This document shows positions 25,738 to 37,399 of a stretch of DNA of 64,000 nt, piece by piece. The position numbers were made by a program, and so were the translations under genes. The notes under the pieces are model-generated. The model saw only the letters and a list, made by a program, of their open reading frames with translations, was not told the origin of the DNA and ran no database searches. Each line of letters starts with the position of its first letter. Position 1 is the first letter of the stretch. Origin of the DNA: Ziziphus jujuba (Eukaryota; Streptophyta; Magnoliopsida; Rosales; Rhamnaceae); NCBI RefSeq assembly GCF_031755915.1, contig NC_083390.1, positions 16,647,001-16,711,000 on the forward strand, in the 5' to 3' direction.

Positions 25738-26045
25738 GGAGTACCTGTTGTCCTTCTTATCCTTTGGCCACATCTTGCGCTTATTACCATCTTGGAATCA
25801 ATATAAATTATACTTTCTAGGGAAACAAACAGTAGTTTGTGAGCTGATCAAACTTCTTGGTATTGTGTTTAGTTAATTTTTCCTGTGGTCTGTAAAAATA
25901 CATTTTTAACCTCTATATATATATAAAGGTAAGGTTTTCTTGATAATCAAGCAAAACTTATATAATTTTGAGGTTGCTGTTTTTTGGAACCTTTGATTTT
26001 TGACTAGAGAGCAACGGTCTTTGTAAGTGATTATTTTGCACAAAA
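25738..26045 (-). pseudogene. Decayed peptide-precursor copy E (promoter plus N-terminal stub)
   Basis: Bases 25800-26045 align with the upstream region of copy D (28735-28980): CTAGGGAAACAAACAG, then TGTAAAAAT, a TATATA box, TTTTCTTGATAATCAAG (inverted repeat 25939-25951), TTTTGAGGTT, GGAACCT and AACGGTCTT. On the minus strand an ATG at 25773 opens MWPKDKKDNRYS, echoing MGKNKKDNNKHS of copy D, but it stops after 14 codons and the conserved C-terminus is absent. The copy is therefore a relic. Confidence 0.65.
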
Positions 26046-26784
26046 TCAAGATTAAGTATTTTTACAAACTAATTGTTAAATGTTGATTATGAATGATTTA
26101 TCGCCTTGTAACAATTAAATTAATGTATGATACTTTCTTCTTTCTTTTTTTCTTTTTTTTTTTTCCCTGTGAACAGAATTATTTTTGGGATCTCTTAGTC
26201 CTTCTGAGTACCAGAAGACTTTTCTATTTATTGAAAATGAGATTTTTATTGTTTTATCATTTTATGTATTTATTTTTATATTTGCTCAAACAACTTTATG
26301 TATCAGGCCATTCCAAACGCCCACTTGGCCCATTGAAAAAGGGTGCGTATGCGAACCTTCCTGGCTCCTCATTTTTTGGTACAGATGTCAAAAGCATTTT
26401 TGCAATCATTCCTCTATTTTCTGTTCTTGGTCTTTTTTTGCTACCACTGTATTTATTTATTTATTTCTGTTTGACTGCCAGGCTCTATGCTTGGTCAAGA
26501 AACAAAAACAACTTTTATTCAAGATGGACATCATGGTTACCAAAAACAAAGAAATTAACAAACATGAAGGAAAAAACAAAAAAAAAACAAAAAAAAAAAA
26601 AGGAAAAACCAATCAAATACAAATCACTTCACAAAATACAAATCACTCCACAAAACCAGTAATTGATTTTTTATACATCATATTCTTCAAGTTGATCATC
26701 CCCTTCTTGATTAGTTGCCATAAAAAGTACCCCTAATGAATCAATCTCTTATGTGTTTTGCTCCATGAACATCAAAGATTAGTA

Positions 26785-26979
26785 CTAATTATACCGCACC
26801 TTGTGAGGGGAAGAGAAATGCTTTTGTGCGTCGATCATGGCAGACTCCGGGCCTGTCCTGGGGGATTTGCTGCTCTTATCGTTATCATCTAAACGAGAAT
26901 TAGTAAATTTAAAAAACCACAAGGCAATTGATGCTAGGAATGAGGAATTTTTATTACTCTCTTCTGCACTCTTACCCAT
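26785..26979 (-). CDS. Small conserved-C-terminus peptide precursor, copy C
   Basis: A 64-aa product: MGKSAEESNKNSS, hydrophobic FLASIALWFFKFTNS, linker RLDDNDKSSKSPRT, then GPESAM, three variable residues, KHFSSPHKVRYN. No upstream in-frame ATG precedes the MGK start. Closest relative is copy B. Differences between B and C fall largely in the N-terminal half, while the last ten residues are identical (SSPHKVRYN plus the preceding KH motif differing only F/L). That is the pattern expected if the C-terminus is the functional part. Function unknown. Confidence 0.75.
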   Translation of the reverse strand: MGKSAEESNKNSSFLASIALWFFKFTNSRLDDNDKSSKSPRTGPESAMIDAQKHFSSPHKVRYN

Positions 26980-27104
26980 ATTTTGGTTATCCAAATATAA
27001 TAATACCACTTTGGGTATTAATAGAATCTACTTTTCAAACCTTCTTGAGGATTTGCTTGGTTAATTTTGGTTTCGATGAGCTTTGAAAAATGCAACGTTT
27101 AGCC

Positions 27105-27178
27105 TGCCTTATATAGAGCCAAGTTTTTTCTTGATGATCAAGCTAAGGTTGCCTGAGGCTCTTTATTTCTGGGAACCT
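27105..27178 (-). promoter_or_regulatory. Promoter block of copy C
   Basis: Minus-strand order: AAGGTTCCCAGAAA (about 27164-27177), inverted repeat (plus strand CTTGATGATCAAG, 27130-27142), then TATATAAGG near 27105-27113, about 130 bases before the start codon. Confidence 0.7.
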
Positions 27179-28414
27179 TACGGGGTTGAGTTGTAAAATA
27201 TAATAACACGGACTTCATACATTTCTTCTATTATCAAGTCAAAAGTTTGTCCATCTTCTTAGAAGCCAGTCGATATTTTTAATTTTTGCTTTTAAGCCAC
27301 CATGCCCCAAATGCACCTTGAATGGTTCAAGTTCAACACAAATCCAGTCAAAGTCGAAATGCATTTTTTTCCCACTTGAATAGGTTTTTATTTTACTCAA
27401 GTATATGTTCTTCATAAAATACAATATTACAAATAGAAAATTCATGTTGTTATGAATTATTCCGCAGCTTCCTATCAAATTCAAGAAAACGAACCATAAA
27501 ATAAGTTTATGGATTCAAATTTCAAAGAAGTAGGGGGCAAAAAAAAAAAAAAAAAAAAAAATTCTTTGACTTTTCTCAAGGGACTCAAAATATAGTCCAA
27601 TAGATTCTTATCTCAACGTATTCCTTTATGATCAGAGCTCTTTCAAATGTCTTTGCTAACTGTCTGCGCTATGTATGTCAATATGCCTTCTTAAAATCCA
27701 AATTGTTAGTTCACAGTTTGCTTAAAACTTACTTGCACTAATTTTAAAACTAAACGTTAACAGACAAGATCACTAATTTAACTAATAAGTCCCAAAAAGG
27801 AAAAATAATAATAATAATAATAATAAGTTAACTTCACGCAAACTAGCTATTCCAGACACCCTGACGGACCACACACACTTGAACCATCTAATAGTTTTGT
27901 TGACATTAAATTTCATTACAAAAATATTTCTGGGAATAATAAAGATCTATAATTTTTTACATTCTTCCTATATAGTAACTAATTTTATTTATTACTTCTC
28001 ATTTATGGGAATGGAGATTTACAACCTTCTGAATAATAACTATTGTGGCAAGCTCAATGCTTAGTGGGAATGTTTTACTTTTTATTCAACAAAATTAAAG
28101 AATACATATAGTACAGAAAATATTGCCAATAAAAATAAAAAGAAAAAACAAACAAACAAACTAACTAAACCCTAGTCACTTCATACCTACATAATGTATA
28201 TACATTATTTTTAACATTTAGCTTGCAATAGTCTTGAACTTAACATGGCTATTGGCTTCCATCATAGAGGAGACAACTAATTCGTTTCTTTATGCCAATG
28301 GCCATCTTGTTGTCCAGAGGAAAATTGAAAGCTCCCCAAGCCGGACAGCTTCAACACAATATTGCCAGCCATGGAAGTTGCCATTTAAGTACCTTAAGCA
28401 GCTCCATATAAAGA

Positions 28415-28669
28415 TTATGCTCCATCCAAATCACAGATTAAGAAAAGTGCTTTGCAGAAAGCATAACAGACGCCTAATTGAACCGCCACTTTATGTGCGG
28501 AAGAGAAATGCTTTGCTGCGGCGATCATAGCCGCCTTCGAGCCATTCGCCGCCGTTACGCTGCTCTTACTGTTGTCACCCTTAGCAGCAGCATCGAATGT
28601 AAAGAACCAAGAAACAATTGATGTTATGATGGAGGAATGCTTGTTATTGTCTTTCTTATTCTTTCCCAT
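28415..28669 (-). CDS. Peptide precursor copy D with frameshifted C-terminus
   Basis: The frame starts MGKNKKDNNKHSS, runs through hydrophobic IITSIVSWFFTFDAA and a Ser/Lys linker, then the motif KAAM, three residues, KHFSSAHKV. At that point the sequence reads GTGGCGG (minus strand, about 28482-28488) where copies A-C read GTGCGG. The extra base replaces the conserved last residues with an unrelated tail (AVQLGVCYAFCKAL and on) to a stop at 28415, 84 aa in all. A stop in the ancestral frame lies at 28474-28476. It may be a recent pseudogene or an active copy with a new tail. The first in-frame ATG is the MGK start. Confidence 0.6.
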   Translation of the reverse strand: MGKNKKDNNKHSSIITSIVSWFFTFDAAAKGDNSKSSVTAANGSKAAMIAAAKHFSSAHKVAVQLGVCYAFCKALFLICDLDGA

Positions 28670-28839
28670 TTTGCTTATCCAATATGCAAATACCACCTTG
28701 CAATAATGATCAATACATGCGATGAATTCTACTTAATTTCTAGGGAAACAAACAGGAGTTTTTGAACTTATCTAACTTTTTGATGCGTTGTGCTCAGTCA
28801 ATTTGGTTGTCGTATGTAAAAATGTATCTTAGCCTTATA

Positions 28840-28915
28840 TAAGCTATAAAGTTTTTCTTGATGATCAAGTTAAGCTTATTAATTTTGAGGTTCATGGTTT
28901 CTAGGAACCTGGGTT
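28840..28915 (-). promoter_or_regulatory. Promoter block of copy D
   Basis: Minus-strand order: AGGTTCCTAGAAA (about 28902-28914), inverted repeat (plus strand CTTGATGATCAAG, 28857-28869), then TATATAAGG near 28836-28844, about 170 bases before the ATG. Confidence 0.65.
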
Positions 28916-29099
28916 TTTTTTTTTTTTTTTTTTTTTTTTGACTTGGAAGTATTAAACGGTCTTCACAAGCTAATTTTCAACGTCTACTTCTTTTTTAGTC
29001 AAAAACCCATTTCAGAAAAAAAAAAATTTTGTCCATCTTTTCTTAGACATTAGACAGCCGTGTGGATTAATTTGAAAACTTTGGCTTTAAGCCAAAGTG

Positions 29100-32000
29100 T
29101 GAAAGACCACTTGGTCAAATTGTCTTAAAAGTCACACACGGTAATTCGTTTTGATTTTGACTTCCATTGGGTGTGGCCTACCAATGCCCCGTGGGCCACT
29201 CCACAGACAAATCTAGAGCCTCACCACAGACAAATCTAGAGCCTCAACTCAGAAAATGGATCAAAGCCCAATGTGTTTTCTTCACTTGGAAAGGCCTCCT
29301 CCTTGATAACTTGGACTTTGCATAACATCAAGAGCATCTAATGCTATTGCATTTTCCCGATGCATTGCAAACTCATAGCATAATAGTTGTTATAAGCCTC
29401 ACCAATGGAAAGTAGTAAAATTTCCCACACATTTAATTTTTAATTTTTAATTATTAAAAAGCAAAATTGAATGGAACCCACTCATCCAATCAAATCAAAA
29501 ACAGTTGATTAAATAAAATTTTATATTTGCCAATGTTATATTTTAACATGCATCATTGGAGAGGTTGTTAAAATTTAGTATTGTGAGCCCATACCAATAT
29601 AAAAATGTTTTTACAATTTGTTAAATTTTTTTTTTTTAAAAAAAAAAGAATTGCAGTTAATACTATATTTTTAGTATATAAAATACATTTCTATTTTTTA
29701 ATAATAATGTGAGGATTTGAACTCATAAAGGAATTGAACTCATAATTATTAGTTAAGAAGCAATGGTTTTTACCATCCACTTTTATAAATAGTCATATTA
29801 TATTATAGAATTATAAATTAATGTATAATTTAAAAAAAATTAGGATATTTAGACCAGTGATTCCTAAAGTAGCACTTTAATTTCTTTACAATTGCATCCT
29901 CTAACTCATTAAATGGTACATTTAGTCCTTTGTAAAATTTCCATATATATATTAGTACATTGCCAGCCACGTGACATAAAAAATAAAGGGCATGGTTTGT
30001 CCAGTTACATTTATAAAATGGTACAATTTTCATTTATTAAAGAGCAACTTGTTTGTTGTTTACAATTTTTACAAAAGACAGAAAGAAAGTTAAAATATCA
30101 CAAAGTATCCTTTATTTTTAGTGTCAGAATGACTGACAATGTGTCGAAGATCTATTAAGATTTTAGATGTAAATTTCCAAGAGGACCAATCGTGCACAAT
30201 TACCATGAGTAGGAATGGATGCAACTACTAAATAAATAAATAAACAAATTGAGGACCAACATGGGAATCAAAATATAATTTGGAAACCAATACTGAAAAA
30301 TAACCCTATAATTATTTATTTACCTTTTAAGAGATCGGTAACTTTAGCTAAAAGTAACTCTATGCTTCCCCATGTTTATGCATATACAAAATTATCCAAT
30401 TTTTTTTTTTAAATATATAAAAAGAAGGACAACATTAATTTGAAGTATATTGTGGCGTAGACTTGCAGGAAGCTGAATAAAAACTTAATTATCCAGCAAT
30501 GTGTTATTTTTTCCTCGGATATCGAACATGTTATTAACCATAAAATCTATCAAAAACAATGATATATATAAATACATATATATATATATATAGTCCTATA
30601 AAAATTAAAATCATATTGTCCCCGACAGCAAGCATGAAGAATCATAGTATTAGAACACGAACTCCCTTACAATCACAGCGATATCCAAAAAGGGTCCCCT
30701 TCCTCAGCTCCAGTCCAACAATGTCGGATTTATTTCTTATATTTATTTATTTTTCTCTTTATTAAAAAAAATATTTACACCACGATCTATCTTCACGGTT
30801 AAAACGATATCGTGTGGATGAAGGTTCATACACGTGAACCGTATTTGATAACTCACGACCCAGCACCGCCCACAAAAGCCGACCCCACTAAAAATCCAAA
30901 GAACAAACCTTTGGGCCCTGGGCCTCAGATCCATATTCGGTCCCATTAAAAAAAAAAAAACAAAGAAAAACTCAGAATCAGCGTGCGCCGTTCACCACCG
31001 CCCACCGGAAAAATGTACTAAAACAAGCTCATTGACCCAGAGAGAGAGAGAGAGAGAGAGAGAGTCTTTGACTCTGACTCTGACTCTGGAATCTCTGACT
31101 CAATGAAGCAGCTTGCTATGCGTTTTGGAGGATTCTGTTTCCCTTTGGTGACGTGGAGCGATTCTATTTGACTGGAAATTGTCCGTTGCAAATCTGTTTT
31201 GTTCTTTTTTTTTATTATTATTACTTTTTTGAGTACAATGAACCCAGTCACTGTTCACGGATTGGGAGTGCATTGTGTGTACGTTATGGACTTACTCTCG
31301 TATGCACGTCTGCTTGTCTATCCAATGAACGTGAGCAGCACAATGCATCCCCTATTATTTATAAAATAATAATAATAATTTTGAAATTAATTATATATGA
31401 AACCAATTTCTAATAACAGTATTTGTTGATTAAGTCCATTTTAATTTTATATACGTTTTAATTGCTGAGAGCTCAGCTTATTATTAAAAATATGAGAGCT
31501 TAATTCAATTAAGATATGCTATGGTTGAAATTTACGTTTTAATTGCAAAGTTATTGTCTTTTAACATTGAATGTAGATGATTCAAATTATTATCCTATTA
31601 TAGAAATTTGAATTTGAATCATTATTCAAAAAAATAACGACTATTATCGTTATGGACAAAAGAACAAATTTATTGTTTTTTCGCTGTAATTGTATTTTTA
31701 AAAAAAATAAATAAAGAAGAAGAAGAAAGAATAACAACCTAAAGATCTAATTTTATCTTTAAAAAGAGGGAGATAGAGAGAGAGAATAACAACCTAAAGT
31801 ATCAATTTTCATTTATCAAAATGTAAAGAACATCAAATAATCAAAATGATTTGTTTTTTGGGTTTTGATTGTCTGGTGGGGACTGGAGATTTTAATAAAA
31901 ATTCAATATTTTTAGACATAATTACTGGTGTTTGTTTAACTAATTACATCTATGAGAGAGATAAGTTAAATTTCAATTCAACAATTTTTTTTTTTTTTTT

Positions 32001-34950
32001 TTTAAGATGAAGTGGGTGTCTGGTCATATCATATAAGGTTTTTAGGCAATTCTTTTCCATTTTTTTCTGATTCCTTCAAATGTTAATTTTATAGTATTTG
32101 ATTGTATTTTGAAATGATTGTAAGCTAAAATAGCTTCTTCTTCTTTTTTTTTTTTTTTTTTTTTTTTGTCTCCAGAATAATCATTTGAAAATGAAATTTC
32201 GTTTATCTCTTAAAACACTATACTTTATAGTAAAGTCACCAAAATTTACAGTATTAATAAGACTTTTACCAAATGATATAACAACGGAGGTGGTATCATT
32301 TCATTTGGTTTATTTTTCTATATATTTAGATACGTTTATTAATTTGCTACTTGATAATGAGGAACTAGGATATCACTTCATTTTCAAAATTTGATGAGTT
32401 TAAAATTATATAGATGGTGAAATACATATATACAATCTTATTTACTATTAAATTTAATTAAGTTTAATATTGCCAAAAAAAAAACTAAATTACATAATAT
32501 ATTTTTTCTTATATACGTATACAGAAAAATAAATGAAGATAGGATTCAGGATACACATTAAAAATGATAATTATGTGACAAAAGATATAAGAACGTACCT
32601 ATTTATGCTCTTCAGAAAGAGCAAGTTGAAATATGTCAGATCGTATTATATGTCAACATTTATTTATCATTCATTCAATTTATGAGATCGGTTATACCAC
32701 TTTATTTTTTATTTTAATGCAATGGGGCCTAAGATCCATTAATATTTATAAGAAAAAATAAATAAAATATAACTTCGGAACTTACAAAGTAGGTGGTGAA
32801 CAATTTTATACTCTCATAGAAGAAAAAAAAAAAAATATATATATATATATATATATTTAACATTTTATTTTATTCAGGGTGACATGTCCCACGTCTTAAG
32901 GATTTTATTTATTGCAGATTGGGATCTCGTGCATGGTACAGAGTATAGACCAAGAAGTCAGAAATCTCTCACTTGACTCCAAAAATTTATTCCATTTTGA
33001 TTAGAATAACCAACAAGAACCACGTGGCAGATAATATCAACAGGTAAGATTAAAAAAAGGGAAAAATAAAAAGTAATGAGGTTCAACGGTCAGCATCACG
33101 TGCGACAGGAGTATGGCTGACCTTATTCACGCACTGTATCAAAACAAAAACCAACCAACAAGGAAACAAACAATTAAAGAGTTTGTTTCTTTTTCTTTTT
33201 TTATTATTATTAAATTAAACAAATAAAAGGCTTTCAATTTCAAAGGAGCTTGATTGAGTTATCCGGCAATCTGTCAAACACACACCAAAAATTTCTTAAT
33301 ACCGACCGCTGCACTCCACCCCCATGTGCCGGCTTCCATGTTACCCAATTTTTTTAATCATATTGCCGTCTTTAGCCTACCTAATATTAAGTCACTTTTA
33401 ATATATATATTTTTTAATTTATTCAATTTTTTTAACCTGTTTTTTATGTTACTTTAATTTCACATCATCTTCTTTTTTTTTTTTAAATAATTTTTTTTTA
33501 CTTTAAATGTTCCATTTATAGATTTTAATATAAATTTTTTTAAAGTTGCTATTTAGAATATCATTAAGAAAATTTTGATTGATATGTTAAATAGTAAACG
33601 ATTTTATATATAAGTTAATTTTATTTTTTAAACAACTAAATTTCTACATGAAAAAAAGAAACACTAATTAATAATTGATAAATATGTATGAATTTTATTG
33701 AAAACATTCACCAATGGAATATTAATATGTATATATATATATTTATCTTTGTTTATAGTTTGGATAAAGAATTTTTTAAGAAAATATGTAGATTGAGTTG
33801 AATTATTTGTGTTGCTTTTAATGATATGTCTAGATGTTACCATCTACATTTATCCTAAGGATGGCAATTTTCTTTGTACATCCCAAAAACTACAGTACAC
33901 AATCCCTAACGGAGCAGTTTTTCTTTAGAATAAATATTTAGGATCCGAATCTGAATTCAACTGGGATCGGGAAATAAAGAACCTAGCTTGTATATATTCA
34001 TTTTTTTTATTTTATATATTTAGATTATTGTATTTTTTAAGAATATATTTTATTATAATTGTAAATTTGGATCTTGATGTATTTTATTGTATTTTTATTA
34101 CATTTTAATCATTTTATTTACATTTTATTCATAAAAAAAAATTTATATAAATTTCTCAAAAAAAATTATATCAATTATAAAAAAAAAATAAATGGGAAAA
34201 ACAGTCTTATCCCGTGTTTTATTGGAAAATTCTCGTCCCCGTCTCACCTCTTAAAAAACATAAAAAATCACGAAAACAGGATGAAAAATTCCACACAAAG
34301 ACGGAAATAGGATTTTAAAAATTGGTCTCATCCAACCCTGTTAACATTTCTCACTTTTCCTAAAATAAAAATGAAAAAATTTACGACCCATTATTTACCC
34401 CAAAAAAAAATAAAAGAGAAAACGAACAACCCAGTATGCCTACTATCGTCTCACCATATTTTATCTCCTAATAAATGGAAACAAATTAACAAATTTTCTT
34501 GTAACAACTCAACAAAATTACAAATTTTTAGGCTGCCATTGATTGGATTGTATGTAACGTTGCAGTTCCATTTATATGGAATACCAAAGAATGGTTAAAA
34601 TTACAATCATTTAGAAATTGTAATAGTTATAGTGTACTTTTTTGGCTAAAACAATAGTTATAGTTGTACTTAGCCCTGTGGTTGTACAATGCATAGTGCA
34701 CTTTTAAATCCAAACTTCAATTTTTAACTTGGGTAAAAAAGTCATTCCTATGTAATAACAAAAATATTGTTATAATTGGAGGTCGCCAATAGAAATTCTA
34801 TTGGGTATCGCAACGCAGTTCATGAAAATATTTGAATAATTATTTGAAAGAGTCCTGAAGCTTTTAGAAAAATTTCTAATTAAAATCAGTAAGTTCCCAT
34901 TATATAATGGGATATGATTTTAAAAAAAATTAAACTCACTTTTAAATTGA
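29100..34950. other. Gene-poor AT-rich region
   Basis: No supported gene. Noted contents: an imperfect tandem duplication of about 22-23 bp (ACAGACAAATCTAGAGCCTCA twice, 29204-29248), a GA run (31037-31064) next to CTGACT repeats, CACGTG motifs near 33022 and 33098, TA run near 32835-32860, and many A/T runs. A more GC-balanced patch at 30640-31300 contains no frame worth calling. Confidence 0.6.
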
Positions 34951-35005
34951 TAAAAATATTTCATATAATGTTTGGTGAAAAAATATAAAATCACTATTTT
35001 TAGAA

Positions 35006-35495
35006 TATCTATCACCTATTTAATAATTTTAAAATAATCATCAATTTTTGAAATGATTCTTAAAAATCACTCACATATACATCTTTAAATGTTGTGTCTC
35101 AAAAAGCTCTTACAAATAAGTTGAACCTCTAAAAAAAATCAAAAGTAAAATTTATCCCATACAAAACTTAAATATTTCGAAATATTTTTTAGTTTGTACA
35201 TAGTATTCCCTTTTGATGATCCATCTTCATACTCCCCACGCTAATAACTTATCATCTATTTAACAATTTTAAAATAATCACCAATTTTTTTGAAATGATT
35301 CTTAAAAATTACTCCCAAATACATCGTTAAATTTAGTGTTTCAAAGAGCTCTTACAAATAAAATGAAGCTCTAAAAAAATCTAAAATAAAAATTATCCCA
35401 TACAAAACTTTAATATTTCAAAATATTTTCTATTTTATACATAGTACTATCTTTCAATGACCTATCTTCACACTCCCCACAACAATAACTTATAT
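35006..35495. repeat. Diverged tandem duplication, about 240-bp unit
   Basis: Two adjacent copies starting near 35006 and 35246 share CTATTTAA(T/C)AATTTTAAAATAATCA, TGAAATGATTCTTAAAAAT, AGCTCTTACAAATAA and TTATCCCATACAAAACTT(A/T)A. Copies differ at many sites, so the duplication is old. No coding content. Confidence 0.8.
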
Positions 35496-36063
35496 ATCTA
35501 GTAATTAACTTATATAAAATCTCATGTATCAGTTTTTTTTTTTTTTTGTAATAATATATCATGTTACAATCGGAAAAAAAGAAAATAAAATAAAAAGATA
35601 GTAGTAACATATATAAATAAACTGTTAAAAAAAAAATCATATCAAGGTTTAAAATATCTGATATTTTTTTAAATTTTTTTTGATATATTCATTTTTTGAA
35701 ATGGTCAAAATAAAATTTAGGTTCGAAATGAAAATTGATAAAACTTCCATAATATCCATTGAAATTTTCAAAAATTGCCAAAATTTTCATGAAAATTTTC
35801 GTAAAATATCCACATCAAATTTTTAACAATTTAGTTAAAAAATCTATAATTTCCATATAAATTTCTGAAATTTCCATAAAATTTCCATTGAAATTTCGAA
35901 AATATTCATGGAATTTTTTAAATTTTTTTAAAAAATTCATAAATATTATTAATATTTAGTAAAAAAAAAATTATTAAATTAACTTCATTGAAATTTTTTT
36001 TACCCTTTGATTACTTTTTAGATATTTAGTAATATAAGCAAAACTAGTCTATTGTTATTATAA

Positions 36064-36974
36064 TATGAAACTCAAGTTGAGTGATATGGAAGCTGAAGAA
36101 TAAAATCATTAAGACTTGGATCCAATAATAATATTTGAAATTATAATGGGCGATGATGATGAAGAGGGTAACCAAATGTACCAATGGATTAGAGATGTTC
36201 ATTTAGACGATCATGAAGGAAATCCTGATCTAAAGATTGTTTAACAAGCTTAAAAAGAGGGAATAAATATTCAAAAAATGATTGCTGAAAAAGTAAATTA
36301 TAGTAGTGATGATTCATTTCAAAGGCTTATGAGAGAGCAAACTAGAACTACTAGTGCTTCAGCTCCATCAGGTGGTACACATTCACAATTTGAGACTCTT
36401 AATAGTCACTCTAACTCCAGTGATGATGAATACAACTTCAATAAATTATCTGAATTAGAAGTTATAAGAGGTAATGGCCAAAGGGAATCACCAAGTTAAG
36501 AAGTTGGATTAAGGCCATTTACTGGTGAACAATATTACACACATGCAAAAAAAGATGAAAATCATGGAAGTAGAGATGCAGATCAAGAATTTGATGCTGT
36601 TGGAAAAAGAATATATACGTAAAGAGAAATCTATAATGAAGATGTCACAACAAGAAGAAAATTCGATTTTTGTGAATTTTGGATCTATGAGGGTTGGAAG
36701 TCATTTTCATAATCCTTATCCAATGGATATTTATGGAATGTCATTAAGTAGCAACTCATGGGTACCATCTCAAAGTCAACCATCAAATAATAGTAGTTAT
36801 ACACATAGTCAACCAATAATACAAGATCCATATGGTTGGCATATTAATAATTATATGCAAAATTATCAGAAAAATACATATTTTCATAACTACTTCTCAC
36901 ATTTCGCATTTCAAAATCAAAATGAGGAGGAAACTGATAATTTTCAATCATCTAGAAGTTTTATGTTATATTAA
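36064..36974 (+). pseudogene. Broken hAT-like transposase C-terminal remnant
   Basis: One frame from about 36064 reads DDDEEGNQMYQWIRDVHLDD, then MIAEKVNYSSDDSFQRLM and GGTHSQFETLNSHSNSS, interrupted by several in-frame stops (for example 36242-36244 and 36497-36499). Near 36615 the coding sense moves to another frame (SIMKMSQQEENSIFVNFGS) and runs to the stop at 36974. The Ser/Asn/Gln-rich composition and DDDEEG..WIRDVHLDD segment recall C-terminal tails of plant BED/DUF659/hAT-dimerisation transposon proteins. Identification is from memory of that family; the fragment is clearly non-functional. Confidence 0.45.
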
Positions 36975-37399
36975 GATGATATTTATGTACTATAATGTAA
37001 TTGTAATAATTGTTTTATATATTTTAGTTAATAAATAATTTTATCATATATGTATTTTTTGATATATTTTTATCAATAATAATTCATCTATGGTCATTAA
37101 TACTTATAATAAATCAATTCACTAAAAAGAATATAATATCTATTTAATATTTTAGCAAGTTTTATAATTAATTTGATAAATGATGGATTAAATAAACTAA
37201 TTCAAAAATTTCAATTAAAATTTCAATTTTTTAAAACAAATTTTCATAATTTTTTATCGATATTTGATATTTTTTGGTATTTTTATAGAAATTTTTGTAT
37301 TTTAAACTTTAGATATTTTCATCGATATCGATTTTTTAAACATTTCATAAGAGCCTAGTAGTTTAAAGGGATGGATGTGGCCACTAGGACTAGAAAGAT

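Larger units (their letters stand above)
26200..27240. repeat. Segmental duplication unit C
   Basis: Partner of the unit at 19100-20110, containing copy C of the small-gene family. Open frames on the plus strand here are by-products of the AT-rich flank. Confidence 0.85.

Noticed and set aside
28234..28530. Plus-strand 98-codon frame across copy D
   Set aside because: It is antisense to the conserved minus-strand family motif and has no counterpart opposite the other copies.
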